Below, one piece after another: positions 42,277-53,028 of a stretch of 64,000 nt of DNA. The notes under the pieces were generated by a model, which was given only the letters and a program-made list of their open reading frames with translations, did no database searches and had not been told where the DNA came from. The stretch comes from Anthoceros angustus (lineage: Eukaryota; Streptophyta; Anthocerotopsida; Anthocerotales; Anthocerotaceae): positions 372,001 to 436,000 of the forward strand of contig MU008174.1 in the NCBI GenBank assembly GCA_010909165.1. Direction: 5' to 3'. Position numbers and translations under genes: made by a program. Every line of letters begins with the position of its first letter. Within the stretch, counting starts at the first letter, position 1.

Positions 42277-44590
42277 ATGACGCGTGGGTCTAGAAATAGG
42301 TATCATGTTCTGTTTGTAGGGGAATCAGAACTAGAACTGCCCTCTACTACAAACAGATGCCTTGAGGATCCTCCTAGGAGAATCTCTAAACGAAATCCTC
42401 ACACGGCTCCCTTCTCCATTGCATCTCGAGCATTAGAGACATCCCGTGGTAAACAACAGGATCCGCGTCTCTGCACCTATCACATAAATCAACGTGCAAA
42501 CTCAAGACGAGGGTTAGAGAGACGACCACCAAGAGTTTACCCATCCACTACAAGAATCGCAGATGTTTTACAATGCATTTTACAACGTAATTTACAACCT
42601 CACGTTGTAAAAACGGGCATTTACGTTTGTGGTACAACTAGGTTGTCAAAATCTTGACGTGGCGCAAGATTGCTACGTCATCAAGTTCTTGACGTGGCAT
42701 ACATCACCTAACCGGACGGGTAAGGTGTCCGGGTAGCCGTTTTACAACGTCATTTACAACGTTCGGCTCGTTTACAACCTAAATGACAAGGCCATTTACG
42801 TTGTAAATGGCCTCCAACATTGTAAATGGCCTCCAGTCATATTTTTGTGATTAATAATAATAACAAAGAGTTTTGAAGAAATAAAGAACAAATTTTGAGA
42901 AAAAGGCTTTTACAACGTAATCTGCAACGTGGGAGCCACGTCATCAATCCGTTGTTGTAAATGAGCACCCAAAAGAGTGCCACATCATCCAACTAGAAAC
43001 CCCCGTAGTAAACCGAGTCTTAAAACTTGCCACATCAGCGAAACTTAAACCAATTTACAACGGAGGTGTTTAGACGTTGTAAAGATTGGGGGATTTGCAA
43101 AAGGGGTTTTGTAAAACACCCCTCTCCCTAGTAGTGATCCGTTGCAGACGAGGATCTGATCTTGGACGATTCCTATTCAGCACTTGAAGATCGCCTTCGC
43201 GACACATAAGTGCTGCTGTTCAGAACAAGATCAGACCTCACTCTTCAGATCGACTCAGCAATTCGCATGATTGCTGCTCTCACGGAGAACCTGTGGCTGC
43301 ACTCTGAGGCGACCAGAGTGCAAACTGAGACTATTCAGAGAATTGCGCATTTCCTCAGAGTTCCAGAACAAGGACACTCGGCGGTGGATCCACATGTTGC
43401 CCTCTACTTACCAACTCTGACGCCTCCAACTCGTGAGTGCAACGCCGAGGCGGCTTTGATCGGATGGTGTATGGCGTCTGCGGTAGGAGGTGGATGAGCT
43501 CGCCACTCCATCGTTGTTCGACTGACCCATCAGCCAGCACACACGACAGTTGGTGGTCATGGACACGTAGACACATTGCCTTTTTTGACAGTTTGGGAGC
43601 ACACATAACAAAGTTCAGGTACCTGCGGGCTCAGCTATCTACACTCGGCAGCACAATGTCTGAGGTGGAAGCTGTTGCTCAGTTACTTGGCAGTTTGCCT
43701 CCCACCTACCAAACCTTCATTTCTGGACAGAATGCTGCTCTCCAGTCTTCGTACATTGCTGTTGCTGCTGGTCAACCAGCGACTATCAACCTCAACAACG
43801 TGATTGGTGCACTCCTGCAAGAGGAGCAAAGCCATCACAGGTCTGGACCCGGCTCCAAAAATCGAGGTGAAAAAGTGCTGTTTGCAGCCAAGGGCAAAGC
43901 GTTTGGGAGGGGAACAGACAAAGGAGGAAAGAAACCAACCTCCATTTCGCCCTCGACTACCAAACGAACATGCACGTGCAACTGGTGTGGTATTCCTGGT
44001 CATTGGGAGCGGGACTGTCGCAACAAGCAAGCTGGTGATCCGAAGAAGGACGTGAAATCATCTCAAGCTCATGTTGCTGTGAAGGACTCCAAGCAACCTT
44101 CACACCGAAGTGCTGCAACAGCTTTGACTGTGTGCTTCACTGCTACACGTGAGCTTTCATCTCTGTGGTTTATTGACTCAGGTGCCACCGCACATGTTTG
44201 CAATAACCAGCAGCTGTTCATGATGTCGTGATCACGACATTCTGGAACACAACCACACCACAGTCAGTGTATGTGGGAGATGCTCGAGGAGTTGCAGTTA
44301 AAGGTACTGGACGTGTTGTCATACCTCTAATGAATGGAGAGTCACTCCAGCTGGAAGATGTCCTCTATGTGCCCTCCATGTTAAAGAACCTGATTTCCAT
44401 TCGAGCAATTACAAGTAGTCAGTTGTATGGTTTCCGTTTTGAAGCTAACCACTGTTACATTTACAGCTTAAGTGATTCTGACCATTATTTAGCAAAAGCT
44501 GTAGTTGTGGGTGACCTGTATCAACTGATCACTACATCCAAGAGGTTAGAACGAGCATATATAGTCTCTTCTTTGAATCAGGCCAGCTAG
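42277..44590 (+). pseudogene. Copia gag-protease region, disrupted
   Basis: The N-terminal gag frame (42,277 onward) is cut by the CACTA insertion at 42,546-43,136 and resumes near 43,140. The frame 43,437-44,231 carries LGSLPPTYQTFIS, then a CCHC zinc knuckle C-x2-C-x4-H-x4-C (CNWCGIPGHWERDC, about 43,977-44,020) and the aspartic protease active site FIDSGATAHVCNN (about 44,170). A frame break at about 44,228 (stop TGA) separates it from 44,228-44,590, which continues the protease domain (VPLMNGESLQLEDVLYVPSM-like spacing). Gag would form the virus-like particle and the protease would process the polyprotein. This copy is non-functional. Confidence 0.85.
42546..43136. mobile_element. Non-autonomous CACTA-type element nested in copia gag
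   Basis: 591 bp beginning CACTACAAGAA and ending CTAGTAGTG (reverse complement CACTACTAG), flanked on both sides by the 3-bp duplication ATC (42,543-42,545 and 43,137-43,139). Both features are characteristic of the CACTA/EnSpm superfamily. It has no coding capacity. The motif TTTACAACGT and its complement ACGTTGTAAA recur at least ten times, like the subterminal transposase-binding repeats of CACTA elements. Confidence 0.9.
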
Positions 44591-47500
44591 ACTAGGGCAT
44601 GTAAATAAAAGCTAACTTGACCTTATGTCAGCGTCTGATTGTTACAGGGAGAAGTTGCCCTCATGTTTTAAGTCTCTTCCGTTTGCGCTCATGTGTCTTG
44701 TCAAGCAGCGCCTTTCAAAATAAGAGTGCCACAAGGGCAACGTCTTTGCTAGAGTTAGTACATGCTGACATAGCTGGAAAATTGCAGATTAAGTCTTTAG
44801 GAGGTGCTAAGTACTATCTAACATTCACTGATGATTATTCACGATATACTTGGACTTACCCTTCAAGGCACAAAAGTGATGCCTTTGATCGATTGCATCT
44901 TGATTGTCATGGTTCAACGCCAAACCGGGTCGATAAAAAATGTCTAAGGACGATTATGGAGGCGAGTTCGTTGGCTACAAATATGATGAACTCTTCAACA
45001 AGTGTGGCATCATTCACCAACCGCTCTTCTCTACACACACAAAGAAACGGTGTTGCTGAGTGTAAGAACCAGACACTTATGGGCATGACACGAAGTATGC
45101 TTTCTTATCGGTGTTACCTAAAAAGTAATGGGCAGAAGCCATTACTACTGCAACATATATTATGAATAGACTTCTTACATCCGTCGAAAGCAGACTCCAT
45201 ATGAATTGTTTTGGGGACGTAAGCCCAGTATAAATCACTTAAGGGTGTTTGGATCACCTGCCTTTGTGTATGTTCTTGCGAGAAAAGGAAAAGTTAGATG
45301 ACGCCTTACCCTTGCTTCTAGGCTATTCGAGGAAAAGTAAGGCATACAAGTTGATTGATCCCCAAACCCACAAGGTGGTACTAGCAAGAAGTGTCACGTT
45401 TGATGAGCTTACCTCTCCTAGATCGTAACCATCACATGAACTACTTGAGGGAGGTTCTACCTCCGGTGAGCAAGATGATTCGAGATAGTGAGGTAATGCT
45501 CGATGATTCTCGATGCCCCAAAGACTGCTTCACGGCCCGCCGCCTTGCGTATATTCAACCACCTCCACCCGGATGTGTATCCCGACTCGGATGGTGAGGC
45601 GGCGACGTCTTTGGACAATGGAGATGCCGATTGCGATCTGCAATCTGTCGACCATCATGTTGAATCAGACCCAGACCCCATGGTTGATGATGACTCACAG
45701 TCTGACAGGTCTGATGGTGGTTCTCATTATTCCGAAGATGACAGAACCGATCCAGCAGATCCAGTGGGAGCATAAATTCATGCTGATCTTCCCTCTCCAC
45801 GCTATCTTGTTAGAGAACGGAGGCCAAGGTCAGAATGGACAGAAGTACCATACGAGTCTATTGATTTTCGTAAATCAAAGATAACTTGACCTTATGTCGC
45901 TGGTTACAGGAGAAGTTGCCCTCATGTTTTAAGTCTCTTCCCGTTTGCAGTTCATGTGTACTGTCCAAACAGAAAGAACTGCCTTTCAAAAATAAGAGTG
46001 CCACAAGGGCAACGTCTTTGCTAGAGTTAGTACATGCTGACATAGCTGGAAAATTGCAGATTAAGTCTTTAGGAGGTGCTAAGTACTATCTAACATTCAC
46101 TGATGATTATTCACGATATACTTGGACTTACCCTTCAAGGCACAAAAGTGATGCCTTTGATCAGATTGCATCTTGGATTGTCATGGTTCAACGCCAAACT
46201 GGCTGTCTGATAAAATGTCTAAGGACAGATTATGGAGGCGAGTTCGTTGGCCACAAATATGATGAACTCTTCAACAAGTGTGGCATCATTCACCAACTGT
46301 CTGTGCCCTACACACACATGACAAAGCGGTGTTGAGTGTAAGAACCGAACACTTATGGGCATGACACGTATGCTTTCTTATCGGTGTTACCTAAAAGTAA
46401 TGGGCGAAGCCATTACTACGCAACATATATTATGAATAGACTTCTTACATCTAACGTTAGAGGACTCCATATGAATTGTTTTGGGGACGTAAGCCCGATA
46501 TAAATCACTTAAGGGTGTTTGGATCACTGCCTTTGTGTATGTTCTGCAGAGAAAAGGAAAAGTTAGATGACGCCTTACCCTTGCTTCTAGGCTATTCGAG
46601 GAAAGTAAGGCATACAAGTTGATTGATCCCCAAACCCACAAGGTGGTACTAGCAAGAAGTGTCACGTTTGATGAGCTTACCTCTCCTAGATCGTAACCAT
46701 CACATGAACTACTTGAGGGAGGTTCTACCTCCGTGAGCAAGATGATTCGAGATAGTGAGGTAATGCTCGATGATTCCGTGATGCCCAAAGACTGTTTCAC
46801 TTGGCCCTGCCTTGCGTGCTATTCAACCACCTCCACCCGGATGTGTATCCCGACTGGATGGTGAGCGCACCTACGCACGTTTGGACAATGGAGATGCGAT
46901 CCGCAACTGCCGACCATCATGTTGAATCGGGCCAGCTAGACTAGGGCATGTAAATAAAAGCTAACTTGACCTTATGTCGTGGATTATTCAGGAGAAGTTG
47001 CCCTCATGTTTTAAGTCTCTTCCGTTTGCGCTCATGTGTCTTGTCAAGCAGCGCCTTTCAAAATAAGAGTGCCACAAGGGCAAGCGTCTTTGCTAGAGTT
47101 AGTACATGCCGACATAGCGGAAAATTGCGATTAAGTCTTTAGGAGGTGCTAAGTACTATCTAACATTCAGCGATGATTATTCACGATATACTTGGACTTA
47201 CCCTTCAAGGCACAAAAGTGATGCCTTTGATCGATTGCATCTTGGATTGTCATGGTTCAACGCCAAACCGGGTCGATAAAATGTCTAAGGACAGATTATG
47301 GAGGCGAGTTCGTTGGCCACAAATATGATGAACTCTTCAACAAGTGTGGCATCATTCACCAACTGTCTGTGCCCTACACACAACAGCAAAACGGTGTTGC
47401 TGAGTGTAAGAACCAGACACTTATGGGCATGACACGAAGTATGCTTTCTTATGCGGTGTTACCTAAAAAGTAATGGGCAGAAGCCATTACTACTGCAACA

Positions 47501-48240
47501 TATATTATGAATAGACTTCTTACATCTGCTGTTCGAGGGCAGACTCCATATGAATTGTTTTGGGGACGTAAGCCCAGTATAAATCACTTAAGGGTGTTTG
47601 GATCACCTGCCTTTGTGTATGTTCTTGCAGAGAAAAGGAAAAAGTTAGATGACAGGGCAGTTCCTTACCTGTTTCTAGGCTATTCTGAGGAAAGTAAGGC
47701 ATACAAGTTGATTGATCCCCAAACCCACAAGGTGGTACTAGCAAGAAGTGTCACGTTTGATGAGCTTACCTCTCCTAGATCAGAACCATCACATGAACTA
47801 CTTGAGGGAGGTTCTACCTCCGGTGAGCAAGATGATTCAGATAGTGAGGTAATGCTCGATGATTCTGGTGATGCCCCAGCACCTGTTTCACTTGGCCCTG
47901 CCTTGCGTGCTATTCAACCACCTCCACCAGATGTGTATCCCGACTCGGATGGTGAGGCAGCAGCCACAGACGTTTTGGACAATGGAGATGCCGATTGCGA
48001 TCTGCAATCTGTCGACCATCATGTTGAATCAGACCCAGACCCCATGGTTGATGATGACTCACGATGTGCTCGATGGTGGTTCTCATTATTCAAGATGATG
48101 AACCGATCCGGCAGATCCGTGGGAGCATAAATTCATGCTGATCTTCCCTCTCCACGCTATCTTGTTAGAGAACGGAGGCCAAGGTCAGAATGGACAGAAG
48201 TACCATACGAGTCTATTGATTTTCGTAAATCAGCATATGT
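44591..48240 (+). repeat. Integrase-region triplication inside the copia element
   Basis: Three head-to-tail copies: 44,591-45,883, 45,884-46,928 and 46,929-48,240. Each runs from the gag-pre-integrase segment (AACTTGACCTTATGTC) through the integrase core to the acidic linker (GATGCCGATTGCGATCTGC). The junction between copies 2 and 3 falls at GTTGAATC/GGGCCAGC and between 1 and 2 at CGTAAATCA/AAGATAAC, so the two joints differ. Copies vary mainly by indels at CAG/CTG triplets. Confidence 0.9.
45886..46335 (+). pseudogene. Copia integrase core, best-preserved N-terminal copy
   Basis: The second copy gives the longest uninterrupted integrase N-terminal reading. It has the zinc-binding region remnant (CSSCVLSKQ), LLELVHADIAGKLQ and YYLTFTDDYSRYTW with catalytic Asp residues, and CLRTDYGGEFVGHKYDEL with Gly-Glu-Phe. 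It loses frame after SVPYTH. Copy 1 (44,617-45,165) and copy 3 (47,252-48,130) cover the same domain with breaks elsewhere; copy 3 keeps the downstream GRKPSINHLRVFGSPAFVYV and GYSEESKAYKLIDP blocks. Integrase joins the cDNA to host DNA. All copies carry a TAA where the family has an aromatic residue before WAEA (47,471 in copy 3). Confidence 0.85.
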
Positions 48241-49384
48241 GGCAGACTTATTTGTTCCAGATGTTAGGCATGACCCTCAGTCGTATGATCAAGCTCTTAA
48301 TGGCCATGATGGTGCACATTGGCGGGTTAGCATCGACGATGAGTACAACAGTTTAATTAAGCACAACACGTGGGAGTTGGTGGACCTACCTCCAGGTCGT
48401 AAGCCCATCACCTGCAAGTGGGTATTTAAAACTAAATTAAAGTCTGATGGCACTATTGCTCGCTATAAATCTCGACTGGTTGCAAGAGGTTTTAGCCAAA
48501 TCCCAGGTGTGGATTATGGGGAGACTTTCTCTCCTGTTGTAAAGCCACCATCTATTCGGATTCTGCTTGCAATGGCTGCGGAGTATGATCTCGAGGTTCA
48601 CCAGATGGATGTTTGTACAACATTCCTCCATGGTGAGCTAGAGGAGGTTCTGTACATGGAGCAGCTAGAGGGTTTGGTTAGCTCTAAGTGGCCTCAGCGC
48701 GTATGTAAGCTCCTGAAAACCTTGTATGGCTTAAAGCAGAGCCCGAGGGCTTGGTATAAGCGCATCATGAAGTACCTCAAGAAAATGGGCTTTGTGCAGT
48801 GTGGAGCAGACTCCAATGTGTTCTATTTCGCAGAAGGGGACTTCTTCGTGATCCTTGCCCTCTATGTCGATGATGCCATACTGTTGAGTAACAGCACTGT
48901 TATGTTAAACAAATCCAAGGACTTGCTTCGAGCAGAATTTGAAATGACAGACCAAGGAGAATTACAGTTTTGCCTTGGAATTCAAATTCTTCGAGACAGA
49001 CCTGCTGGCACGATTATACTACATCAAACCAAGTATCTTAAGGAGATTCTGAAGCGTTTCGGTCTTGATGCTGCTTGTCCTGTCTCCACTCCCTCAGCAG
49101 TGGGAGAAAAGTTGACAGTAGACATGTCTCCTACAGCTGTTACGGATATTACCAACATGCAAGCTGTACCTTATGCTGAGGCTGTGGGTTGCCTTATCTT
49201 TATTGCCAATTGGGCTCGCCCCGATATCTCCTATGCAGTTAGCATCGTTAGTCAATTCCTCAAAAGCCCAGGCCGAGCTCATTGGGCTGCTATCAAGAGG
49301 ATTTATCGATATCTCAAGGGCACAGTTCACCTTGGCTTGCACTACACAGCTAGCGGACATAAGCAGATGGTGCTCACCTCATAG
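48239..49384 (+). CDS. Copia reverse transcriptase (ends at a premature TAG)
   Basis: 381 codons in one frame. The reverse transcriptase domain (RVT_2 type) has NTWELVDLPPGRKPITCKWVFK, RLVARGFSQIPGVDYGETFSPVVK, the first catalytic Asp in HQMDVCTTFLHGELEE, LKQSPRAWYKR and the catalytic YVDD box at residues 209-212 (48,863-48,874). The frame ends at TAG 49,382-49,384 exactly where the RNase H domain should begin (next codons A-D-A-D-W), so the stop is a point change in a once-continuous polyprotein. In the LxxF..KSPG..HWAA..R..RYLKGT block the family features are intact. It would copy element RNA into DNA. Confidence 0.93.
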   Translation: MADLFVPDVRHDPQSYDQALNGHDGAHWRVSIDDEYNSLIKHNTWELVDLPPGRKPITCKWVFKTKLKSDGTIARYKSRLVARGFSQIPGVDYGETFSPVVKPPSIRILLAMAAEYDLEVHQMDVCTTFLHGELEEVLYMEQLEGLVSSKWPQRVCKLLKTLYGLKQSPRAWYKRIMKYLKKMGFVQCGADSNVFYFAEGDFFVILALYVDDAILLSNSTVMLNKSKDLLRAEFEMTDQGELQFCLGIQILRDRPAGTIILHQTKYLKEILKRFGLDAACPVSTPSAVGEKLTVDMSPTAVTDITNMQAVPYAEAVGCLIFIANWARPDISYAVSIVSQFLKSPGRAHWAAIKRIYRYLKGTVHLGLHYTASGHKQMVLTS

Positions 49385-49975
49385 GCTGATGCCGACTGGG
49401 CGTCCGATGCAGATACCAGACGAAGTCTATCAGCCTATGTGTTTCAGCTAGCATCAGGATCCGTCAACTGGTCCTGCAAAAAGCAAGCATCATTAGCGCT
49501 TTCAAGTACTGAAGCCGAGTATAAAGCTTTAACAGATGCTTGTAAGGAAGCAGAGTGGGAAAGGCAATTCCTGAATGGTATTCACTTATCTCAGACAGAT
49601 CCAACCCAGCTTTTCTGTGACAATATGGGTGCCATTGCCCTGGTCTCGAATCCGAGATTCCATGCACGCACGAAACATATAGAACTGTATCATCATTTTA
49701 TACGTGATGCAGCAGAAAGAGGGGTTGTGAAGGTTGAGTATATACACACAGATAGCAACACTGCCGATATTTTGACTAAGGGGCTTGTCAAGGCGAAGCA
49801 CTACAGACATGTGGCAGCTCTTGGACTGAAGGAGTTTGCTATGCCTACTCCTCCTCTACAACATGAGGCCGTCTCTTGCCCTACAGGAAGGATGAAGGAC
49901 ACTTTTTCTAAAAGGGCTCGACAGGTCTGTTGTCGATTGGTTAAGAAGGTCCAGACGTCCAGCCTGATCTTCTAA
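49385..49975 (+). pseudogene. Copia RNase H domain, downstream of the premature stop
   Basis: In the same frame as the reverse transcriptase. Starts ADADWASDADTRRSLSAYV and contains the RNase H residues (Asp in ADADW, Glu in SSTEAEYKAL, Asp in FCDNMGAI) and the terminal HIELYHHFIRD...VEYIHTDSNTADILTKGL block typical of copia. It ends with TAA at 49,973-49,975. Separated from the RT only by the TAG at 49,382. Confidence 0.9.
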
Positions 49976-50576
49976 ACACCTTCCCGTTGTTGTCCTTCCT
50001 GATACAAGCAAGTTGTGGTAGCAACAGTTTAGTGGATGAAGCATACAAGCTAAGGCACAAAACGTAAACTGTTTGCGGCACATATTTGTCGATCCTTAAT
50101 ACACGGTGTCGTGGCGGAATGAGTTTACCACCGTCAACCTCTTCGACATAACCCATCAGGATTAGCTCCTTCACCATGTGTTGACACTCTACCTCTGTCA
50201 AAGGATGGTCAGGGTCCTTAGGATTAGGTCTGTGAGACAGAAAATCCTGTAATTCATACAGTCTGCAGCTTGATTCCTTTAGGGCCTCAGCCAGTTCGTC
50301 GCACTTCTTCAGAACAACATCTAAGTGGCAGAACATGTTCTTGTTAGCCTGAGTTGGTCGTCATTGTGTCTCTGGGAGCGAGGGTTCTTCAGTGTTTTCA
50401 GGCTCCACCGGGCCTGAGCTTGGATGACCTGCTCCAGGGTGATGCACAGGAGGATGCTCATGGCTGGACAAGACGCGATTTCTGGTCCGCACCATCTTGC
50501 TGATCAGCGCTGCTTCAATTCTGCATGTTAGAAGTGTGGTAAGCAGGCATATAAGGACGATCAAGAACGGCTCCAT
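49941..50576 (-). other. Antisense open frame between RNase H and the 3' LTR
   Basis: On the minus strand a frame of about 211 codons runs from ATG at 50,576 to 49,941, interrupted by one in-frame TGA at 50,363-50,361. The N-terminus is hydrophobic (MEPFLIVLICLLTTLLTC), like a signal peptide or anchor. It is followed by a Pro/Glu/His-rich linker and, after the stop, a soluble part with LAEALKESSCRLYELQDFL and LTEVECQHMVKELILMGYVEEVDG, which looks like a small helical or winged-helix fold. Plant LTR elements sometimes carry antisense extra ORFs in this position, or captured host genes. Not recognised as a named family; expression is unknown. Confidence 0.45.
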
Positions 50577-50744
50577 CGCTCACAGCCCTGAGCTCGCACG
50601 AGCTTGGAATAGCAATCAGCAGAGTGCGTGCAACTCGTGAACAGTGGGAGTAATCGCTAGCTGATCCGTTCAGTCGTGGAGTAACCCGTGTAGCCTAGAC
50701 ATGATGAGTTTTAGGGTTTGCCAATTTAATCTGCGTCTACGGCT

Positions 50745-50753
50745 AAGTGGGAG
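50745..50753 (+). promoter_or_regulatory. Polypurine tract
   Basis: AAGTGGGAG immediately before the 3' LTR; the usual second-strand primer site in copia elements. Confidence 0.9.
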
Positions 50754-50898
50754 TGTTAAGGGTTATCCTAACACAGATTAACATATGATTACCTAATGCT
50801 AGTTAGGTTAAGTGAACAGTCACTTGTGCAAGTATTTAAACACACACAATTTTGTATTTTATTCATTCTGTTTACAACAAGCTTCCGCTTTTATATCA
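50754..50898 (+). repeat. 3' LTR of the copia element
   Basis: 145 bp, TGTTAAGGG to TATATCA, followed by CAATA. About four base differences from the 5' LTR. Confidence 0.95.
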
Positions 50899-51748
50899 CA
50901 ATACACGATAGACACATAGCTAGTTGCTGGCATGCTAGTGATGTCTTCAGGGATGAGCGTGACCCAGCATACCCACTTCACGCTCAACCAGAATGTGGGG
51001 ATGAAGGTGAGGTCCATCGTGGCCTTGGCAGTGTTGAACAAGGTGTTGGAGATGAATTCTATGGCTTGGTGGAGAGCAGTAGCGGGCAGATGCTAAACCT
51101 TGTGACGAATGCATATGACACGCTGTGGACCACGGACTCTCCCCGGGGGTTGGGAATGAGTTAGGTTTTGTTTTTTTCGTAGGTACGGAGTACAAAATAA
51201 GGCGGAAAGGAAGAAATCAGCCCGGAGTACTCCAGATCGGCCTGACCGCACTCGAGTAGGTGAAGGACTCGGAGTAAAGGACTCGAGCACACTGGAGGAG
51301 CTCCGGACCACGCCGAGTATCGGGATAAGTCCCACCACACTCAGGCGGGGCAGGATAGATAAGTACGCCAAGTAAAGTAACTTAGAAGTTGGAGCGTGAT
51401 TTATGTGGCCGAAGCCACGTGGGCGGTCTTGAGTGGTAGACGGCATGCACAGACTGCACAGGGTGCCAGCCGCCGTTATGGCGGTATTCACGCTCGAGGC
51501 GCCTCCGGCGTAAGGTTAGAGTTTGCGAAGGCCGCAGGTAAGCGAAGCGTAAGCGGGAGTAGGCCATGCACCTGAGCAGCGAAGGGACACCCTCCCGCTC
51601 CACGACTACTCCCGACGTCGCGACCTGGAGGGTAGACCATTTCTCTTTGTGACCTCGCGATGATTTTCGTAGTCTCGCGCGCTCCGCCACCCCGCTCTTT
51701 GGCGCTATCTCTTCGAGCGCTTATACCTGTGGCAGCTCACCTTCGTGG

Positions 51749-52105
51749 TTGGCGGCCAAGCGGGCGAGGGAGCAACAGCCAATGCCGCCAGGGCCAACTG
51801 TGAGGAAAGACGCAGCGATGGGACCCAAGAAGGCCGTGGAGGTATGGGAGCCTGCGCTGGTGGAGCGCAACATTGTCACCAAGAGATACCCGACGGACCC
51901 CGGCCGGAGGAGGCGAGGACTGGAGAAATGGCACCTGGACATCTTCAGCATGTTTGACGCCGGCTGGCCACACTTGTCGAGAATCGCCAGAAGATGCCGG
52001 GCCGCCAACAAGGAGGTCCGCCTCCGTGTGGAGGAGGACCTAGGAGGTGGACCGTGGAGGTCTGAGGCGGTTTACAATCACTCGGTGGAAGAAATTGGGG
52101 TGTAG
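51749..52105 (+). pseudogene. Gag-like N-terminal domain of element C, truncated by frame loss
   Basis: 118 codons. From residue 24 the sequence MGPKKAVEVWEP...VERNIVTKRYP parallels MGPRKAAEVWEP...VERNIVTRAIR of element A at 8039. Further shared blocks are KWHLDIFSMF..., AANKEVR and the degraded EEDLGGGPWRSEAVYNHSVEE (DPRRWTLEVLRAAYNRPTEE in A). The rest of the domain is lost to frame shifts before 52,130. Confidence 0.5.
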
Positions 52106-53028
52106 TCCGGGCCTCAAGGTGAGGGAAGGTTGAAGCGGCGGCGTCTTTGGACCGGGACGAACGGCCGGTCAAGGGCGATGTCGGACCGATATCTTTGGTG
52201 TTCTGCCGCCCTCGGCAAGCGGGCCGGCGGGGCATATTATCCTCGCCGGATCGCCGTAGCCGAAGCTACGGTTCGAGAAGCCGCCTCCGTCAGCACTGTC
52301 TCCTTTCCTCATCCATGTATGGGAACACCTCAACCTCCTGAAGGAGGGAGAGGAGGAGCGGCCCTGGGTTACTGCCCGCCCGGTTGGCGAGCAAGGCGCC
52401 AGAGGCAGAGGCCCGGCCTCCTAAGGCCAAACGGGCCAGGGAGGAGGATGATTGGGAGGGGATTCCGAATTCCATCCGACTGGAACGGACCCCCTCGCCG
52501 CCCCGAGAGGTATGGGAGGATATCCCTGCTTCCTTCCTTCTGGTTCCAGAGGCGGAGGTGCCCGCGCCGGATGGAGCACCTACGGGAAGGAGCTGCCGGC
52601 AACACCTACCCGGCCAAACCGCCCACTGGCAGAGCCACGCGGACAGCGAGTCAGTCAAGAGGCGGAAGGTGGCTCCACCAAACGGCGCTAAGGAGCGCAC
52701 CAAGATTTTGCCCCTACCCACGAGTGCGGGAGGCTGAGGAGGCGAGGAGGAGAGGAGAGCGGAGGGCCGCTCAAGGGGTAGGGGGACACTGGCAGCAGCC
52801 ATATCCGGAACCCATCCTGTCTCCTACAAGGAAAGGGAAACGCGCCAGCTCCCGGACCCCCTCGCCGCCACCAAGCCCGAAACGAAGGCGGGCGGAGAAG
52901 GAGTTGGCGGCCAAGCGGGCCAAGGAGGTGGAAGGGCCGGACCTGGGCACTCAGGACCTGAGGGTCCTGATCAGGTCCGGAGAACCAAGTCCGGACTCAC
53001 TCGGACGTGCGGTCCTTAACGACCGGAA

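Larger units (their letters stand above)
41883..50898 (+). mobile_element. Full-length Ty1/copia retrotransposon with rearranged interior
   Basis: Both LTRs are 145 bp, start TGTTAA and end TATCA, and differ at about four positions. The element is flanked by the 5-bp duplication CAATA (41,878-41,882 and 50,899-50,903). A tRNA-Met primer site TGGTATCAGAGC abuts the left LTR and a polypurine tract abuts the right one. Order gag - protease - integrase - reverse transcriptase - RNase H identifies Copia. The 9-kb length comes from a nested 591-bp CACTA element, a triplication of the integrase region and extra sequence with an antisense ORF. Premature stops shared by copies (TAA at 47,471, TAG at 49,382) show that it cannot make an intact polyprotein. 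Confidence 0.95.
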
